Source: Balneola sp.
GTDB lineage: Bacteria; Bacteroidota; Rhodothermia; Balneolales; Balneolaceae
Reading direction: 5' to 3'
DNA: 64,000 nucleotides
Assembly (NCBI GenBank): GCA_002696035.1
Contig: NZQV01000017.1
Coordinates: 62,001-126,000 of the forward strand
In this document: positions 34,195 through 43,440 of the stretch, piece after piece
How the letters are laid out: each line of letters begins with the position of its first letter
How positions within the stretch are numbered: position 1 is the stretch's first letter
Notes under the pieces: model-generated
Database searches by the model: none
Seen by the model: the letters and a program-made list of their open reading frames with translations, nothing else
Told to the model about the DNA's origin: nothing
Made by a program: the position numbers and the translations under genes

Positions 34195-35139
34195 TTAATT
34201 TAGAACTCCAATTATAAGTTCAATGTGATGTATAATGGAAAGCTTTTTCACACTTCCTAAACCAGGATAATGACCTGTTTCATGTTGCCTTCTGAATTCA
34301 TTACATGCACTTGATCTCAAGTTATGTTCATTGATAAATGGGATAAGCTTATCAAGGGCTTCTTTGTACGTTCCTGGAACGTCAGAGTAATCTTCATTCG
34401 AGTCTGATACAAAATGCCGTATCCAGATCTGGTCATCATCTCGTAGATAAGTGAGGTGAATAGTAACAGCATAAGGAGCAAAACCTGAATCAGAGAAGTC
34501 TTCACCTATGGTGAGATAATCAGAAAAACCGATGAAACCATCTTCATGGTAGAAATTATGTTCATCTGTAAAAAACTCGTCAGGATCTTTTGCATAATCC
34601 GCATTGGTTGGCTTCGAGTTAAAGGGGTCGCTAAGGATCACCTTAGTATTTTGGTTTATTATACTTCTATACCTTCTATACCTTCTAACCAGATTTGGGT
34701 CTCTGAATAGATTGAAATGTACCGTTTTGTCATTATAAAAATCAGAGAGGCTATCTGTATCAGGGTACTGGCTTAAATGAACAATTGTGAATGGATAGTT
34801 ATATTCTAATTCTGTAAGACTTTGATTAAGAGAGACAAAATCTGTATTTGAATGTATTAGTACCCCAAGGTGTAACTGCTCGTAGTCACCGACTTCTTCA
34901 TTAATAAAATGAATAATCTCACCAAGTGAACCTTTGAGATCACCAACAGAAGGATTTAAAATGAGAGTAAAGGATACTTCAGCATCTACTAACTGTTCAC
35001 AGGTAATTCTAAGTGTAGAGGTTGTTTCTTTTACAGGTTCAATTATGGGGTGTATTATACCTGTTTCACTCATTTGCTCTGATAACTCACGCAGAGAAAT
35101 GAGTTCGTATTGTTTACCCCTCAGATATGGAAAGTACAT
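34195..35139 (-). CDS. sce7725-family protein
   Basis: The 314-residue protein has the family's start (MYFPYLRGKQYELISLREL and IIHPIIEPVK) and a TIM-like beta/alpha pattern. It resembles the beta-protein family of phage T4-type origin. It starts one base below the end of the sce7726 gene and ends two bases before the RES gene start, so all three are co-translated. Family members occur with sce7726 proteins; their function is not established. Confidence 0.82.
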   Translation of the reverse strand: MYFPYLRGKQYELISLRELSEQMSETGIIHPIIEPVKETTSTLRITCEQLVDAEVSFTLILNPSVGDLKGSLGEIIHFINEEVGDYEQLHLGVLIHSNTDFVSLNQSLTELEYNYPFTIVHLSQYPDTDSLSDFYNDKTVHFNLFRDPNLVRRYRRYRSIINQNTKVILSDPFNSKPTNADYAKDPDEFFTDEHNFYHEDGFIGFSDYLTIGEDFSDSGFAPYAVTIHLTYLRDDDQIWIRHFVSDSNEDYSDVPGTYKEALDKLIPFINEHNLRSSACNEFRRQHETGHYPGLGSVKKLSIIHHIELIIGVLN

Positions 35140-36021
35140 TCAATTAATTTTTGTATTTAAAAATTGGTATAAGCGATCATACTGGTTGGCGGTTGGATCT
35201 ATGGCCATGCAGATACTGTTTAGATACTCAGGTAAGAGATTATTCTGAAAAGGGCTTGTCTCTTTTGGCTTCCTTTTCTTTAGCTCCGCGCTCATTAATT
35301 TATGGAAGTTTTTAGGTGGGATTTGTTCCGCAAATTTAAGACACTCTTTGAAATAGTACATATTTGGAACATCCGGCACTTTCCCAAATTCTGATGCGAT
35401 TATATTGGAATATTCTTCTTTTCTGAGAGACTTAAACATGGTTGTTATATCCAAGTATCGGGTTTCTTCTTTTGCCTCTCTTATTTCAGATAGCGTAAAA
35501 TTGTTCGTAAGGGCTATTACTCCAACAGAGTCGTCCTTTAGAATAGAAAGGTATTTATCAATCAGTGAGTGGTGAGTTACCAAATAGACATGAGTAAAGG
35601 CTTTTTTGTAATCCGCTAACTGATCTTCTAATCGCTCAGAAGTATCAAGCTCGGTCTTTATTTCATACACGACTGATTTTCCATTTATGAGTACAAGATC
35701 TGCTAAAGATGAGCCCACTCTAAACTCATTCAATAAAGTTGAGGTGTTAAGGCTATGACGCCCAAGAAGTATTTTCTTTGTAATAAAGTTCTTATACACG
35801 TATTCGCAACGGTATTCTGATAACAAATATGAATAGAGTGCTTCAAGGGCATCCTTACGTGTAGCACCTTTATTTAGCTCAAGATATTGGTGGTACTTAT
35901 CAATTTTGGCATCAATGAACTTACTACTTCCTTTAGAGATAACTCGCTTGAAATGCGAATTCGAGAATATCCCAGAAACTGAAAGGTTTGTATCAACGCT
36001 ATTTTGTAGGGCTGTGCTCAT
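35140..36021 (-). CDS. sce7726-family protein, PD-(D/E)xK nuclease-like
   Basis: The 293-residue protein has a nuclease-like core: RVGSSLADLVLINGKSVVYEIKTELD (Asp, then Glu-x-Lys), residues about 102-127, which fits a PD-(D/E)xK endonuclease. It is the first gene of the sce7726-sce7725-RES operon. The family is commonly found beside sce7725 genes on islands. A DNA-cutting role in defence is inferred. Confidence 0.82.
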   Translation of the reverse strand: MSTALQNSVDTNLSVSGIFSNSHFKRVISKGSSKFIDAKIDKYHQYLELNKGATRKDALEALYSYLLSEYRCEYVYKNFITKKILLGRHSLNTSTLLNEFRVGSSLADLVLINGKSVVYEIKTELDTSERLEDQLADYKKAFTHVYLVTHHSLIDKYLSILKDDSVGVIALTNNFTLSEIREAKEETRYLDITTMFKSLRKEEYSNIIASEFGKVPDVPNMYYFKECLKFAEQIPPKNFHKLMSAELKKRKPKETSPFQNNLLPEYLNSICMAIDPTANQYDRLYQFLNTKIN

Positions 36022-36124
36022 TGCATTGAATAAAACTTAATTTACTTTAAAATAAGAATATTATAAGTGTATATAAGTTAAATTTAATAACCTCAAAATG
36101 ACAATAAATATCATTAGGTTAACC

Positions 36125-36586
36125 TTACTTGTAAAGCTCATTTATCCAGTCGTTGACCGGTTTAATTATATGTGACGATAAAGTACCGTGCAGGTCTTCC
36201 GGTCTTTTTATGTGGGCAAAACTATTTCGAATATTGACAATAGCATCAATCTGTTTTTTATTAACGTCAAGATGCTTCTTTTTTTTCGCCCAATACAGAA
36301 GCCCTGTTAACCCCTTTGCAGATTTGCTCCCTTTTGCATCTTCGAATTTAGTTCTTAAAGCCAATTCAAAGGCCATTATCATAAGAAACTCTGCTACATC
36401 CTGTAGTTCATAATCAATAGAGCGGAGCTTATACACGCTTTTTACCTGTGATAACTTATTCTTGACAGCATCCGGTACATTCACATGTGGTGCAATTAAG
36501 GATTCAGCTTGTTTTTCAAACATTTCCTGAGTGTATGGAGGCACGAAGGCTTCCCACCGGCTGTCCATTTTATACTTCAACAACAT
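36125..36586 (-). CDS. HEPN-like protein of the type III restriction operon
   Basis: The 153-residue helical protein has RNSFAHI near residues 122-128, matching the Rx4-6H motif of HEPN ribonucleases, and a long helix before it. It starts three bases after the end of the restriction subunit gene, so it is the last gene of that operon. It may act as a toxin-like effector or accessory to the type III system. This is inferred from motif and position. Confidence 0.7.
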   Translation of the reverse strand: MLLKYKMDSRWEAFVPPYTQEMFEKQAESLIAPHVNVPDAVKNKLSQVKSVYKLRSIDYELQDVAEFLMIMAFELALRTKFEDAKGSKSAKGLTGLLYWAKKKKHLDVNKKQIDAIVNIRNSFAHIKRPEDLHGTLSSHIIKPVNDWINELYK

Positions 36587-36589
36587 AGA

Positions 36590-39481
36590 CTAAACCTCAC
36601 TCGCACTCTTAACCATGCCATAATCAACACCAAGAGCCTCAAAGTGGGCTTCTCCAAACTGTATTTTATTAAGCTCGCTAATTCTCAGCTGATCTTTTGA
36701 AGTTGAGCCTTTGGTTTCTTTCACCATATATACTTTATCCTCCCCACCGTATTCATCATGCTTTACTATAGCCCAATCGGGATTATAGGGCCCAATTGGA
36801 GTATCAATATTGAACTGTTTTGGCAGTTTCACAAATAGCCGGATGTCTTTTCTAATATCTAATTGTTCAGCAAACCTTTTTTCTACTTCTGAATCGTACT
36901 CTACAAAGTCATAAACAGAATTCTTGACCGGAACTAAACGGTTCAAGTATGAAACCAGCTCTTCCTCTTCAAATCGTCTCATTTCATAAATCTGTCCTTC
37001 CACCTTTTCATACTTGATCCCGCCAATCATCAATGACCGTAAGGTGTCATTAATGGCTGCTGAAATTTCATCCATGAATCGCTGTGGGTTATTTACAAAC
37101 TCATCCAGTCGGTCGGATTGTTTAAGAATTTCGACAATAGTTGCCCTTGTGAGCTCGGTCTCTTTTTGGATGTACGCAACGATATCCGGCAATTTGTAGC
37201 TCATTTGTACTTCCTCAACCCTGTGACCAACCAGTTGAGCTTCTACTCCTTTTCGGGTTATTTCCTGCGTAGTCCGATAAGTATGTAGCTTTATTTTACC
37301 AATAGTCGGTATTTTAGAAATAGCTTTAACGCTTTTCTCAATAAGCTCTTTGGTATCGTATTCTACACGATAGCGGGTTTTCTTATTTATTTTATCCCAC
37401 AAAGTTTTGAAATCTTCATCGAGATAAACCTGTTTGTTAAGCTTGAGTTTGCGGCGTTTTTTCTTGTTCTCAATTCTTCGGCTGAAGTCATATTTCCTGA
37501 TAGCATCAATAACTTCGGCTTCCAATGGCTCATATTTTTCATCCAGTTCAAGGCTAAAATCTTCAAACTCTGGTTTGAATGAGGATAGAATGGCACCTTC
37601 AGAATTCAGGAATCCTTTATTGACCAAGTGATTCCAAATCTCATTGGATTCATCGGCTCCTAATTGTTCTCCATCTATCGTTATCCCAGTGAATTCAGAT
37701 TTTGGAACCATGCCAAATTTAATACCAATGTCTTCATACTCCGTTTGCAGAGCAGCTGCAAAATCATCGTAGCTCTCATTGGCCACTATGGTTACTCGGT
37801 TAATACGTTCGTCAAAAACTCGCTCACCCTCCTGATTTACCGGAATGCGTAATCCACGACCAATTTCTTGTCGCTTTTTAATTTCTGACCCGGATTCATT
37901 CAGGGTGCAAATTTGAAATACATTCGGATTATCCCATCCTTCCCTCAACGCTGAGTGACTAAAAATGAATCGTAAAGGCTCATCCTTTGATAGCAACCGT
38001 TCCTTGTCTTTCATGATGAGGTTATAGGCATCCTCATCGTCTTTTACATCTCGTCCTTCCCAGGAATCTTTTACTCGATTCTGCTTATCAACGGCAAAAT
38101 ATCCATCATGGACTTTTGAGAGTGGGTGGGGAATCACATCTTTATAACGCGGAAGTTGCACCAGTTTTTCATATTCCTGTACAAACCATCGGGCAATTTT
38201 TCCCGGTTTTGCATTTCCAAGCTCATCATACTCCCGATAGTTGGCCACTTTATCAATGAAGAACAGGGACAGCACTTTGATGTCCCGGTCTTTTAACTCA
38301 ATTTCTTTTTCCAGGTGCTCTTCAATTGTATTTCTTATTTGAGCCTGCATCACTTCATCAGTGAGCCCACCTTGAGAATCTCCAATACCTAAGCGTTGAC
38401 CATTTGAGAACCGAATAAACTCCCGACCGGGTGTAACATTAATTTCTGTAACGATATAGCCATTTTGATAAGCTGTTCTTTCATTGGATTTTTCATAGAG
38501 ATCATCTCCATGAGTAACCGTTACATTCGATTCTTTTGGACCAGAATCAGTGTCCTTATGGAAGGTCAAATAAGCTTTTAGCTTGTTATTCTTTGATTTC
38601 AAATCGCGCACTGATATGAACGCTGCATGGTAGCTATCCTCAGCAACAACGGAGGCTACTTCAATCTTCTTAACCAACCCTCGTTCGAAAGCATCTACCG
38701 GATCGAGCTTATAAATAAGGTTGTAGGTATTGCGATGCGTGGCTGAATAACGAAGAGTGCAAAGTGGGTTCAGATTCGAAATTGCATTTCTTGAAGCTTC
38801 CTGTTCCATATTCTGCGGTTCATCCATGATCACAATGGGATTGGTTGAACTCACGAATTCAATAGGTGCACGACCACTGAGCTGATCCATCTCTTTGAAC
38901 ATCACATTGGTGTCTTTATTAAAAGAGTCAATGTTGATGATCATTATTTCTAAATGATTGCTACTTGCAAACTGCCGCAAGTCGCTGATCCTGGAAGAGT
39001 CATAAATAAAATAGTGAGGATTTGGGTTGTTATAAATAGCATTGAAATGCTCTTTGGTAATTTCCAGATTTTTGTGAACTCCTTCCCGAATTGCCACACT
39101 GGGTACGACGATAATGAACTTTTTGAACCCATACTTTTGATTTAGTTCAAAAATGGAGCGTAAATAGACATAGGTTTTACCCGTGCCTGTCTCCATTTCG
39201 GTGGTGAAGTTCATTCCGTTTATATACTCACCACCTTGAAGCTCGGGAACACGTTCAATCTGGTTGCGTTCCTGAACAGCACGTACATTCTCAAGGATTT
39301 GAGGTTTTGAGAGGGATAATTGATTCCCAATTCCCAATTCATTTTGCTCGATGAAGCCAACTTGATCGTTTAGGCTGATTTCATACTCGCCCTGACCCAA
39401 TGGTTGTCCATCAAAAATATCTACAACAGACTCAATGGCTTCTAATTGGTAATCGAGATTTGGATCGAATTTAAGCTTCAT
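36590..39481 (-). CDS. res: type III restriction endonuclease subunit (Res)
   Basis: The 963-residue protein has an SF2 helicase core: TGTGKTYVY, VPSVAIREG, IVIMDEPQNM, LRYSATHR, and EIGRGLRIPV. The C-terminal nuclease domain is present: NPDWAIVKHDEYG ... YMVKETKG (PD...ExK). It translocates on DNA with ATP and cuts in complex with Mod. It overlaps the preceding membrane-protein gene by 11 bases. Length is normal for the family, and all motifs seem intact. Confidence 0.92.
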   Translation of the reverse strand: MKLKFDPNLDYQLEAIESVVDIFDGQPLGQGEYEISLNDQVGFIEQNELGIGNQLSLSKPQILENVRAVQERNQIERVPELQGGEYINGMNFTTEMETGTGKTYVYLRSIFELNQKYGFKKFIIVVPSVAIREGVHKNLEITKEHFNAIYNNPNPHYFIYDSSRISDLRQFASSNHLEIMIINIDSFNKDTNVMFKEMDQLSGRAPIEFVSSTNPIVIMDEPQNMEQEASRNAISNLNPLCTLRYSATHRNTYNLIYKLDPVDAFERGLVKKIEVASVVAEDSYHAAFISVRDLKSKNNKLKAYLTFHKDTDSGPKESNVTVTHGDDLYEKSNERTAYQNGYIVTEINVTPGREFIRFSNGQRLGIGDSQGGLTDEVMQAQIRNTIEEHLEKEIELKDRDIKVLSLFFIDKVANYREYDELGNAKPGKIARWFVQEYEKLVQLPRYKDVIPHPLSKVHDGYFAVDKQNRVKDSWEGRDVKDDEDAYNLIMKDKERLLSKDEPLRFIFSHSALREGWDNPNVFQICTLNESGSEIKKRQEIGRGLRIPVNQEGERVFDERINRVTIVANESYDDFAAALQTEYEDIGIKFGMVPKSEFTGITIDGEQLGADESNEIWNHLVNKGFLNSEGAILSSFKPEFEDFSLELDEKYEPLEAEVIDAIRKYDFSRRIENKKKRRKLKLNKQVYLDEDFKTLWDKINKKTRYRVEYDTKELIEKSVKAISKIPTIGKIKLHTYRTTQEITRKGVEAQLVGHRVEEVQMSYKLPDIVAYIQKETELTRATIVEILKQSDRLDEFVNNPQRFMDEISAAINDTLRSLMIGGIKYEKVEGQIYEMRRFEEEELVSYLNRLVPVKNSVYDFVEYDSEVEKRFAEQLDIRKDIRLFVKLPKQFNIDTPIGPYNPDWAIVKHDEYGGEDKVYMVKETKGSTSKDQLRISELNKIQFGEAHFEALGVDYGMVKSASEV

Positions 39482-40118
39482 CTGCCTCTATTTTTTCAAA
39501 CTGTTTTTCCGCAAAACTTTTAAACTCATAGTAAGAATCATTACCTAATTCATGTTTGAAGTATTTTCTCATGTGTGGATTTTTAAAAAACACTTCCATT
39601 CCTTTATACCAATATTCCATGATTTGAGGAGGAATGTATCCATTACAATAAGCCATATACTCTTCAGCACATAGATTCAGATAATCATCTAATACATTTT
39701 CTACAGTATCAGAATCTGTCAAATGTTTTCTCAGACTTCCATATTGCTTGTTGTCAAGACCATCAAAAGGTTCTGCACCCTCACCTGATACAAGATTCTT
39801 GGTTTTACTATTAATAATATTCATGATGCCATTTAATTCATCATACCTTTGATTATATTTTTCAAATAGCTGAAAAAATATACTCATGTCATTGTGCTTC
39901 TGTCTCATAAAAGCAAAGAGCAGAGTCAGAATACCTAATATCATTCCAAGCCATGTTCGGAATTCTATTTGATCGTCCGGTACAGCACCAATAATTCCAC
40001 CGTCTGTTATTACATCAACAATCGAAAAAGCTATTACTACTAATAGACAAAGTATGAGGAATGAAATTATCCCTTGATCATGTCTGTATAACCAAAACTT
40101 AATTCTATAGTGATTCAT
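39471..40118 (-). CDS. two-segment membrane protein inserted between mod and res
   Basis: From ATG 40118, one base after the mod stop, the protein has 215 residues. Two membrane helices (IISFLILCLLVVIAFSIV and FRTWLGMILGILTLLFAFM) are followed by a long cytosolic part (FFQLFEKYNQRYDEL). This looks like the putative phage abortive-infection membrane proteins found in restriction loci, but the match is not certain. Its overlap with res by 11 bases shows one operon. It may link the restriction system to the membrane. Confidence 0.7.
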   Translation of the reverse strand: MNHYRIKFWLYRHDQGIISFLILCLLVVIAFSIVDVITDGGIIGAVPDDQIEFRTWLGMILGILTLLFAFMRQKHNDMSIFFQLFEKYNQRYDELNGIMNIINSKTKNLVSGEGAEPFDGLDNKQYGSLRKHLTDSDTVENVLDDYLNLCAEEYMAYCNGYIPPQIMEYWYKGMEVFFKNPHMRKYFKHELGNDSYYEFKSFAEKQFEKIEADEA

Positions 40119-40119
40119 T

Positions 40120-42027
40120 TTACACCGTTCTGAATTCAATTTCTTTGCTCTTAAATAGCTGAACGGCATTGGTCTTTAAGGCATCCGCATCATCACCTGT
40201 AAATCCATTGTCGAGGCATATTACTCGTTGTGGTTCTTTCTCTGAAATAGCATCTAACACCTCAAAGGTTAAACCTTCAGCCAAGCAGATCATGAGTTTG
40301 CCATCTTCCACATTGAATACATTCTTACCTTCAAGTTCTATCTTCTCAATGTTTGCCGTAAGGGGGAAGCCGGATTTAAGGATGAGTTCAAATAAGATAC
40401 TTTCTTTTTCATTTTCCGGATTTAGATGATCAGAGAATGCATCCAATTGTTCTTTCAATTTCTCCGGTTCAATATCTACACCGGGGGCCTCCCAAACTTT
40501 AAAATTGGATGGGGTGAGTTTTAAGACTTTAAAACCCAGATCCAGTTCTTTCTCCTTTTTACTTTCCTCTTTGAGTTCCAGTTGCTTGCCTGATTTTTGA
40601 TCTTCCTTAATTTGTTTAATGACTCGTCGGATACGTTCTTTACCAATATCCGCAATACTTCCAAAACCGGCTTTTCTTGCTTCTGATTTCTCCTCTGTTG
40701 GCTCAGGAATCTGAACCATTATAAATTTTCGGTTTCCTCCATCTTCATGATTTTGATTTAGTACTGAGTGAGCTGCAGAACAGGAGCCAGCAAAAAAATC
40801 TAAAATAATGTCCTCTTTTTGAACATTTGCAACCTTTATAATTCTTCCCAATAACCTTATCGGCTTAGGTCCGTCAAAATACCCCCTATCATCAAACAAT
40901 TTCTTAACTTCTTGTCTTCCTTCTTGGTTGTGTCCCACATCTTCATGAAGCCATAAAGTTGTTGGAACAATACCATCTTGAATTTCAGAAAGAAATCTTT
41001 TAATTCTGGGTACGTTATTGCCATCTTCACCAAACCAAATCCTATTATCTTCAACTAACTCTTCAAATTTCTCCTTTGATACCCTCCAGCATGAGCCATG
41101 TGAAGGATTAACTATTCTACCCGATGGAGTCTCAATTGGGTAATCATACTTTTCAGAATATGTCTTAACTGTTAAATCACCTGAAGCCCAAGCACCCCTG
41201 GGATCATTATCAATATTCTTATACCTACTATCTTGATCTTCAGTTCGTTCTAATCTGCCTGCCTCAAAATTTGAACTGTCTTTTGAGTACATAAGAATAT
41301 AATCATGACTGTCTGATAAAAATTTCGCGTCATTTTTAGGAGAAAATGCTCTTTGCCAAATTATGGATGAAATAAAATTCTCTTCACCAAAAATTTCATC
41401 ACATACTTTCTTTAGGTTAGCCATTTCATGGTCATCAATCGAAATAAAAATTACTCCATTTTCCTTCAACAAGTTTTTAGCCAAAAACAAGCGAGGATAC
41501 ATCATATTCAACCACTTGGAATGGAAACGCCCTTCCGTTTCTTTATTAGAGGACTGCCAATTTCCCTCCGCATCTTTTTGCCCCGTATATTTCAAATAAG
41601 TATCCAGGCTTTCCGTGAAATTGTCCGGATAAATAAATTCATTCCCGGTATTGTAAGGGGGATCTATATAGATCATTTTTACTTTCCCGAAGTAACTCTT
41701 TTGAAGTAGTTTAAGCACTTCTAAATTATCCCCTTCAATAAACAGGTGTTCCGTCTCATCAAAATTTACCGACTCTTCACGATCCGGTCTTAATGTAGCA
41801 ACACTTGGCTGCTGAATAGTTTTCATGCACTCCGCCTTACCCGGCCATTGCAATCCAAACCTCTCTTTACCGGGATCTACCCATTCACCGAGCACTCGCT
41901 TCAGGTGATCAAAATCTACTTTGTCTTCTCTAAAAACTTCAGGGAACAGTTGTTTCAACTGCTGCTTCTTTTCATCAGTGATGTCCATTGAGCGGAGATC
42001 GAGTTTATCTGGGGTTTCTTTGGGCAT
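40120..42027 (-). CDS. mod: type III DNA methyltransferase (Mod) with an altered motif I
   Basis: The 635-residue protein has the beta-class N6-adenine methyltransferase layout: motif IV DPPYNTGNEF near residue 114, a central target-recognition region, and motif I DFFAGSCSAAHSV near residue 400. Motif I normally reads FAGSGTTAHAV; here Gly-Thr is Cys-Ser, so SAM binding may be changed. It is the first gene of the mod-membrane-res-HEPN operon. It methylates DNA and gives site specificity to Res. Confidence 0.92.
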   Translation of the reverse strand: MPKETPDKLDLRSMDITDEKKQQLKQLFPEVFREDKVDFDHLKRVLGEWVDPGKERFGLQWPGKAECMKTIQQPSVATLRPDREESVNFDETEHLFIEGDNLEVLKLLQKSYFGKVKMIYIDPPYNTGNEFIYPDNFTESLDTYLKYTGQKDAEGNWQSSNKETEGRFHSKWLNMMYPRLFLAKNLLKENGVIFISIDDHEMANLKKVCDEIFGEENFISSIIWQRAFSPKNDAKFLSDSHDYILMYSKDSSNFEAGRLERTEDQDSRYKNIDNDPRGAWASGDLTVKTYSEKYDYPIETPSGRIVNPSHGSCWRVSKEKFEELVEDNRIWFGEDGNNVPRIKRFLSEIQDGIVPTTLWLHEDVGHNQEGRQEVKKLFDDRGYFDGPKPIRLLGRIIKVANVQKEDIILDFFAGSCSAAHSVLNQNHEDGGNRKFIMVQIPEPTEEKSEARKAGFGSIADIGKERIRRVIKQIKEDQKSGKQLELKEESKKEKELDLGFKVLKLTPSNFKVWEAPGVDIEPEKLKEQLDAFSDHLNPENEKESILFELILKSGFPLTANIEKIELEGKNVFNVEDGKLMICLAEGLTFEVLDAISEKEPQRVICLDNGFTGDDADALKTNAVQLFKSKEIEFRTV

Positions 42028-42201
42028 GCTATAGGTATATTCTAATTGTTTTGACTTAATCTAACAAAACCCTATTCCTTATGAAATAAGAGTATTTGTT
42101 TCAATGAATTGAGGAGTGTAAATCAATCCTTTAGTAATTTTTTAATGTTTGAGAAGAATATTGCATCTTAGCGTGAACTGATTGTTTTAAACATAGACAT
42201 A

Positions 42202-43440
42202 ATGAAAGATTTAGACTGGAGTAAAGAACACATCTTATGGATTGCAAATAATGTCCCTGAAGAAGTAGGTGATCTGGATTCAAAAGTTTTAAGGAAAAAA
42301 ATTGAACCTTGGCTTACAGCTGTTTTTCAAAGTGAACACCTTTCTCTATTACTTGGTACTGGAATTACAACGGCTGTTGTTAATGAAGCAAATCAAGAAG
42401 CCCAAGCTATGGATCGACTTGAATTTTCCACCTGTGGAAATGTGATTAAGGATTCGGCTGATGAGTCAGCAAAGCTTATGGACAGAGGCAAAGCAAATTT
42501 TGAAGATGATCTAAGAACAGCAATTGAGCTCTGGAATGGATTGAAAATTTCCAAAAACGATAAGGCAAAAGCCTTGAAAAATGAAATTGATACTCAGTTA
42601 GTCAACTTAGTTAAAAGCCTACTCGAAAATGAAAAAAAAGTGCTTGAATCAACTGACTATCATTCAGCTATGGCGCTACTAAAACAATTTCTAATTAGTT
42701 TTAGTAGCCGTACTGCTACCAGAGACCGACTTCATATATTTACTACCAATTACGACAGGTTCCTTGAACATGCTTTAGACTTATCTGCAATCCATGTTTT
42801 AGATCGGTTTATTGGGAAACTGTCCCCAATTATGCGAATGAATAAGATGGAGTTGGATTATCATTATAACCCACCAGGAATTAGAGGTGAACCCAGATAT
42901 GTTGAAGGGGTAGTGCGTTATACTAAGTTACATGGTTCACTGGATTGGCGGTTAAATAATAATGAAATCAGAAAAGAGCCTATTCAATTTGGTGAGGTTC
43001 CCGATAAAATTTCTAATCCATTTGAAGCTAAAGTAATTTATCCAAACTCTGCAAAAGGGATTGATACAGCCTATTTTCCTTATTCTGAACTATTCCGTGA
43101 TTTTTCAAGCGCAACCTGTCGACCAAACTCAGTTCTGATTACATATGGTTACGGTTTTGGCGATACCCATATTAATAACATCATACTTGACATGATGACG
43201 ATCCCCTCAACTCATCTTGTCATCATTTCATATGATAAAGCTGATGGTAGAGTTGAAAAGTTTGTCAATAAGTGTAATCCATCTCAATTGACTCTTTTAA
43301 TAGGCAACCATTTTGGAAAGCTGAAAACTCTCGTTAAAAATTATCTACCTAAATCAGCAATTGATAGAATTTCAAAACGACAAGCAAAAGTAATGGAAGT
43401 AAGAAAGGAAATTGACAATTCGGACGATACAGATGAGTGA
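42202..43440 (+). CDS. SIR2-domain protein of a SIR2-HerA defence pair
   Basis: The 412-residue protein has SIR2-like motifs: SLLLGTGIT, FTTNYDRFLE and TKLHGSLDW with the expected His. In such systems the SIR2 domain degrades NAD+ when activated. It overlaps the HerA gene by eight bases (ATGAGTGA), so the two are co-translated. It is divergent from the type III operon, with 174 bases between. Confidence 0.88.
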   Translation: MKDLDWSKEHILWIANNVPEEVGDLDSKVLRKKIEPWLTAVFQSEHLSLLLGTGITTAVVNEANQEAQAMDRLEFSTCGNVIKDSADESAKLMDRGKANFEDDLRTAIELWNGLKISKNDKAKALKNEIDTQLVNLVKSLLENEKKVLESTDYHSAMALLKQFLISFSSRTATRDRLHIFTTNYDRFLEHALDLSAIHVLDRFIGKLSPIMRMNKMELDYHYNPPGIRGEPRYVEGVVRYTKLHGSLDWRLNNNEIRKEPIQFGEVPDKISNPFEAKVIYPNSAKGIDTAYFPYSELFRDFSSATCRPNSVLITYGYGFGDTHINNIILDMMTIPSTHLVIISYDKADGRVEKFVNKCNPSQLTLLIGNHFGKLKTLVKNYLPKSAIDRISKRQAKVMEVRKEIDNSDDTDE

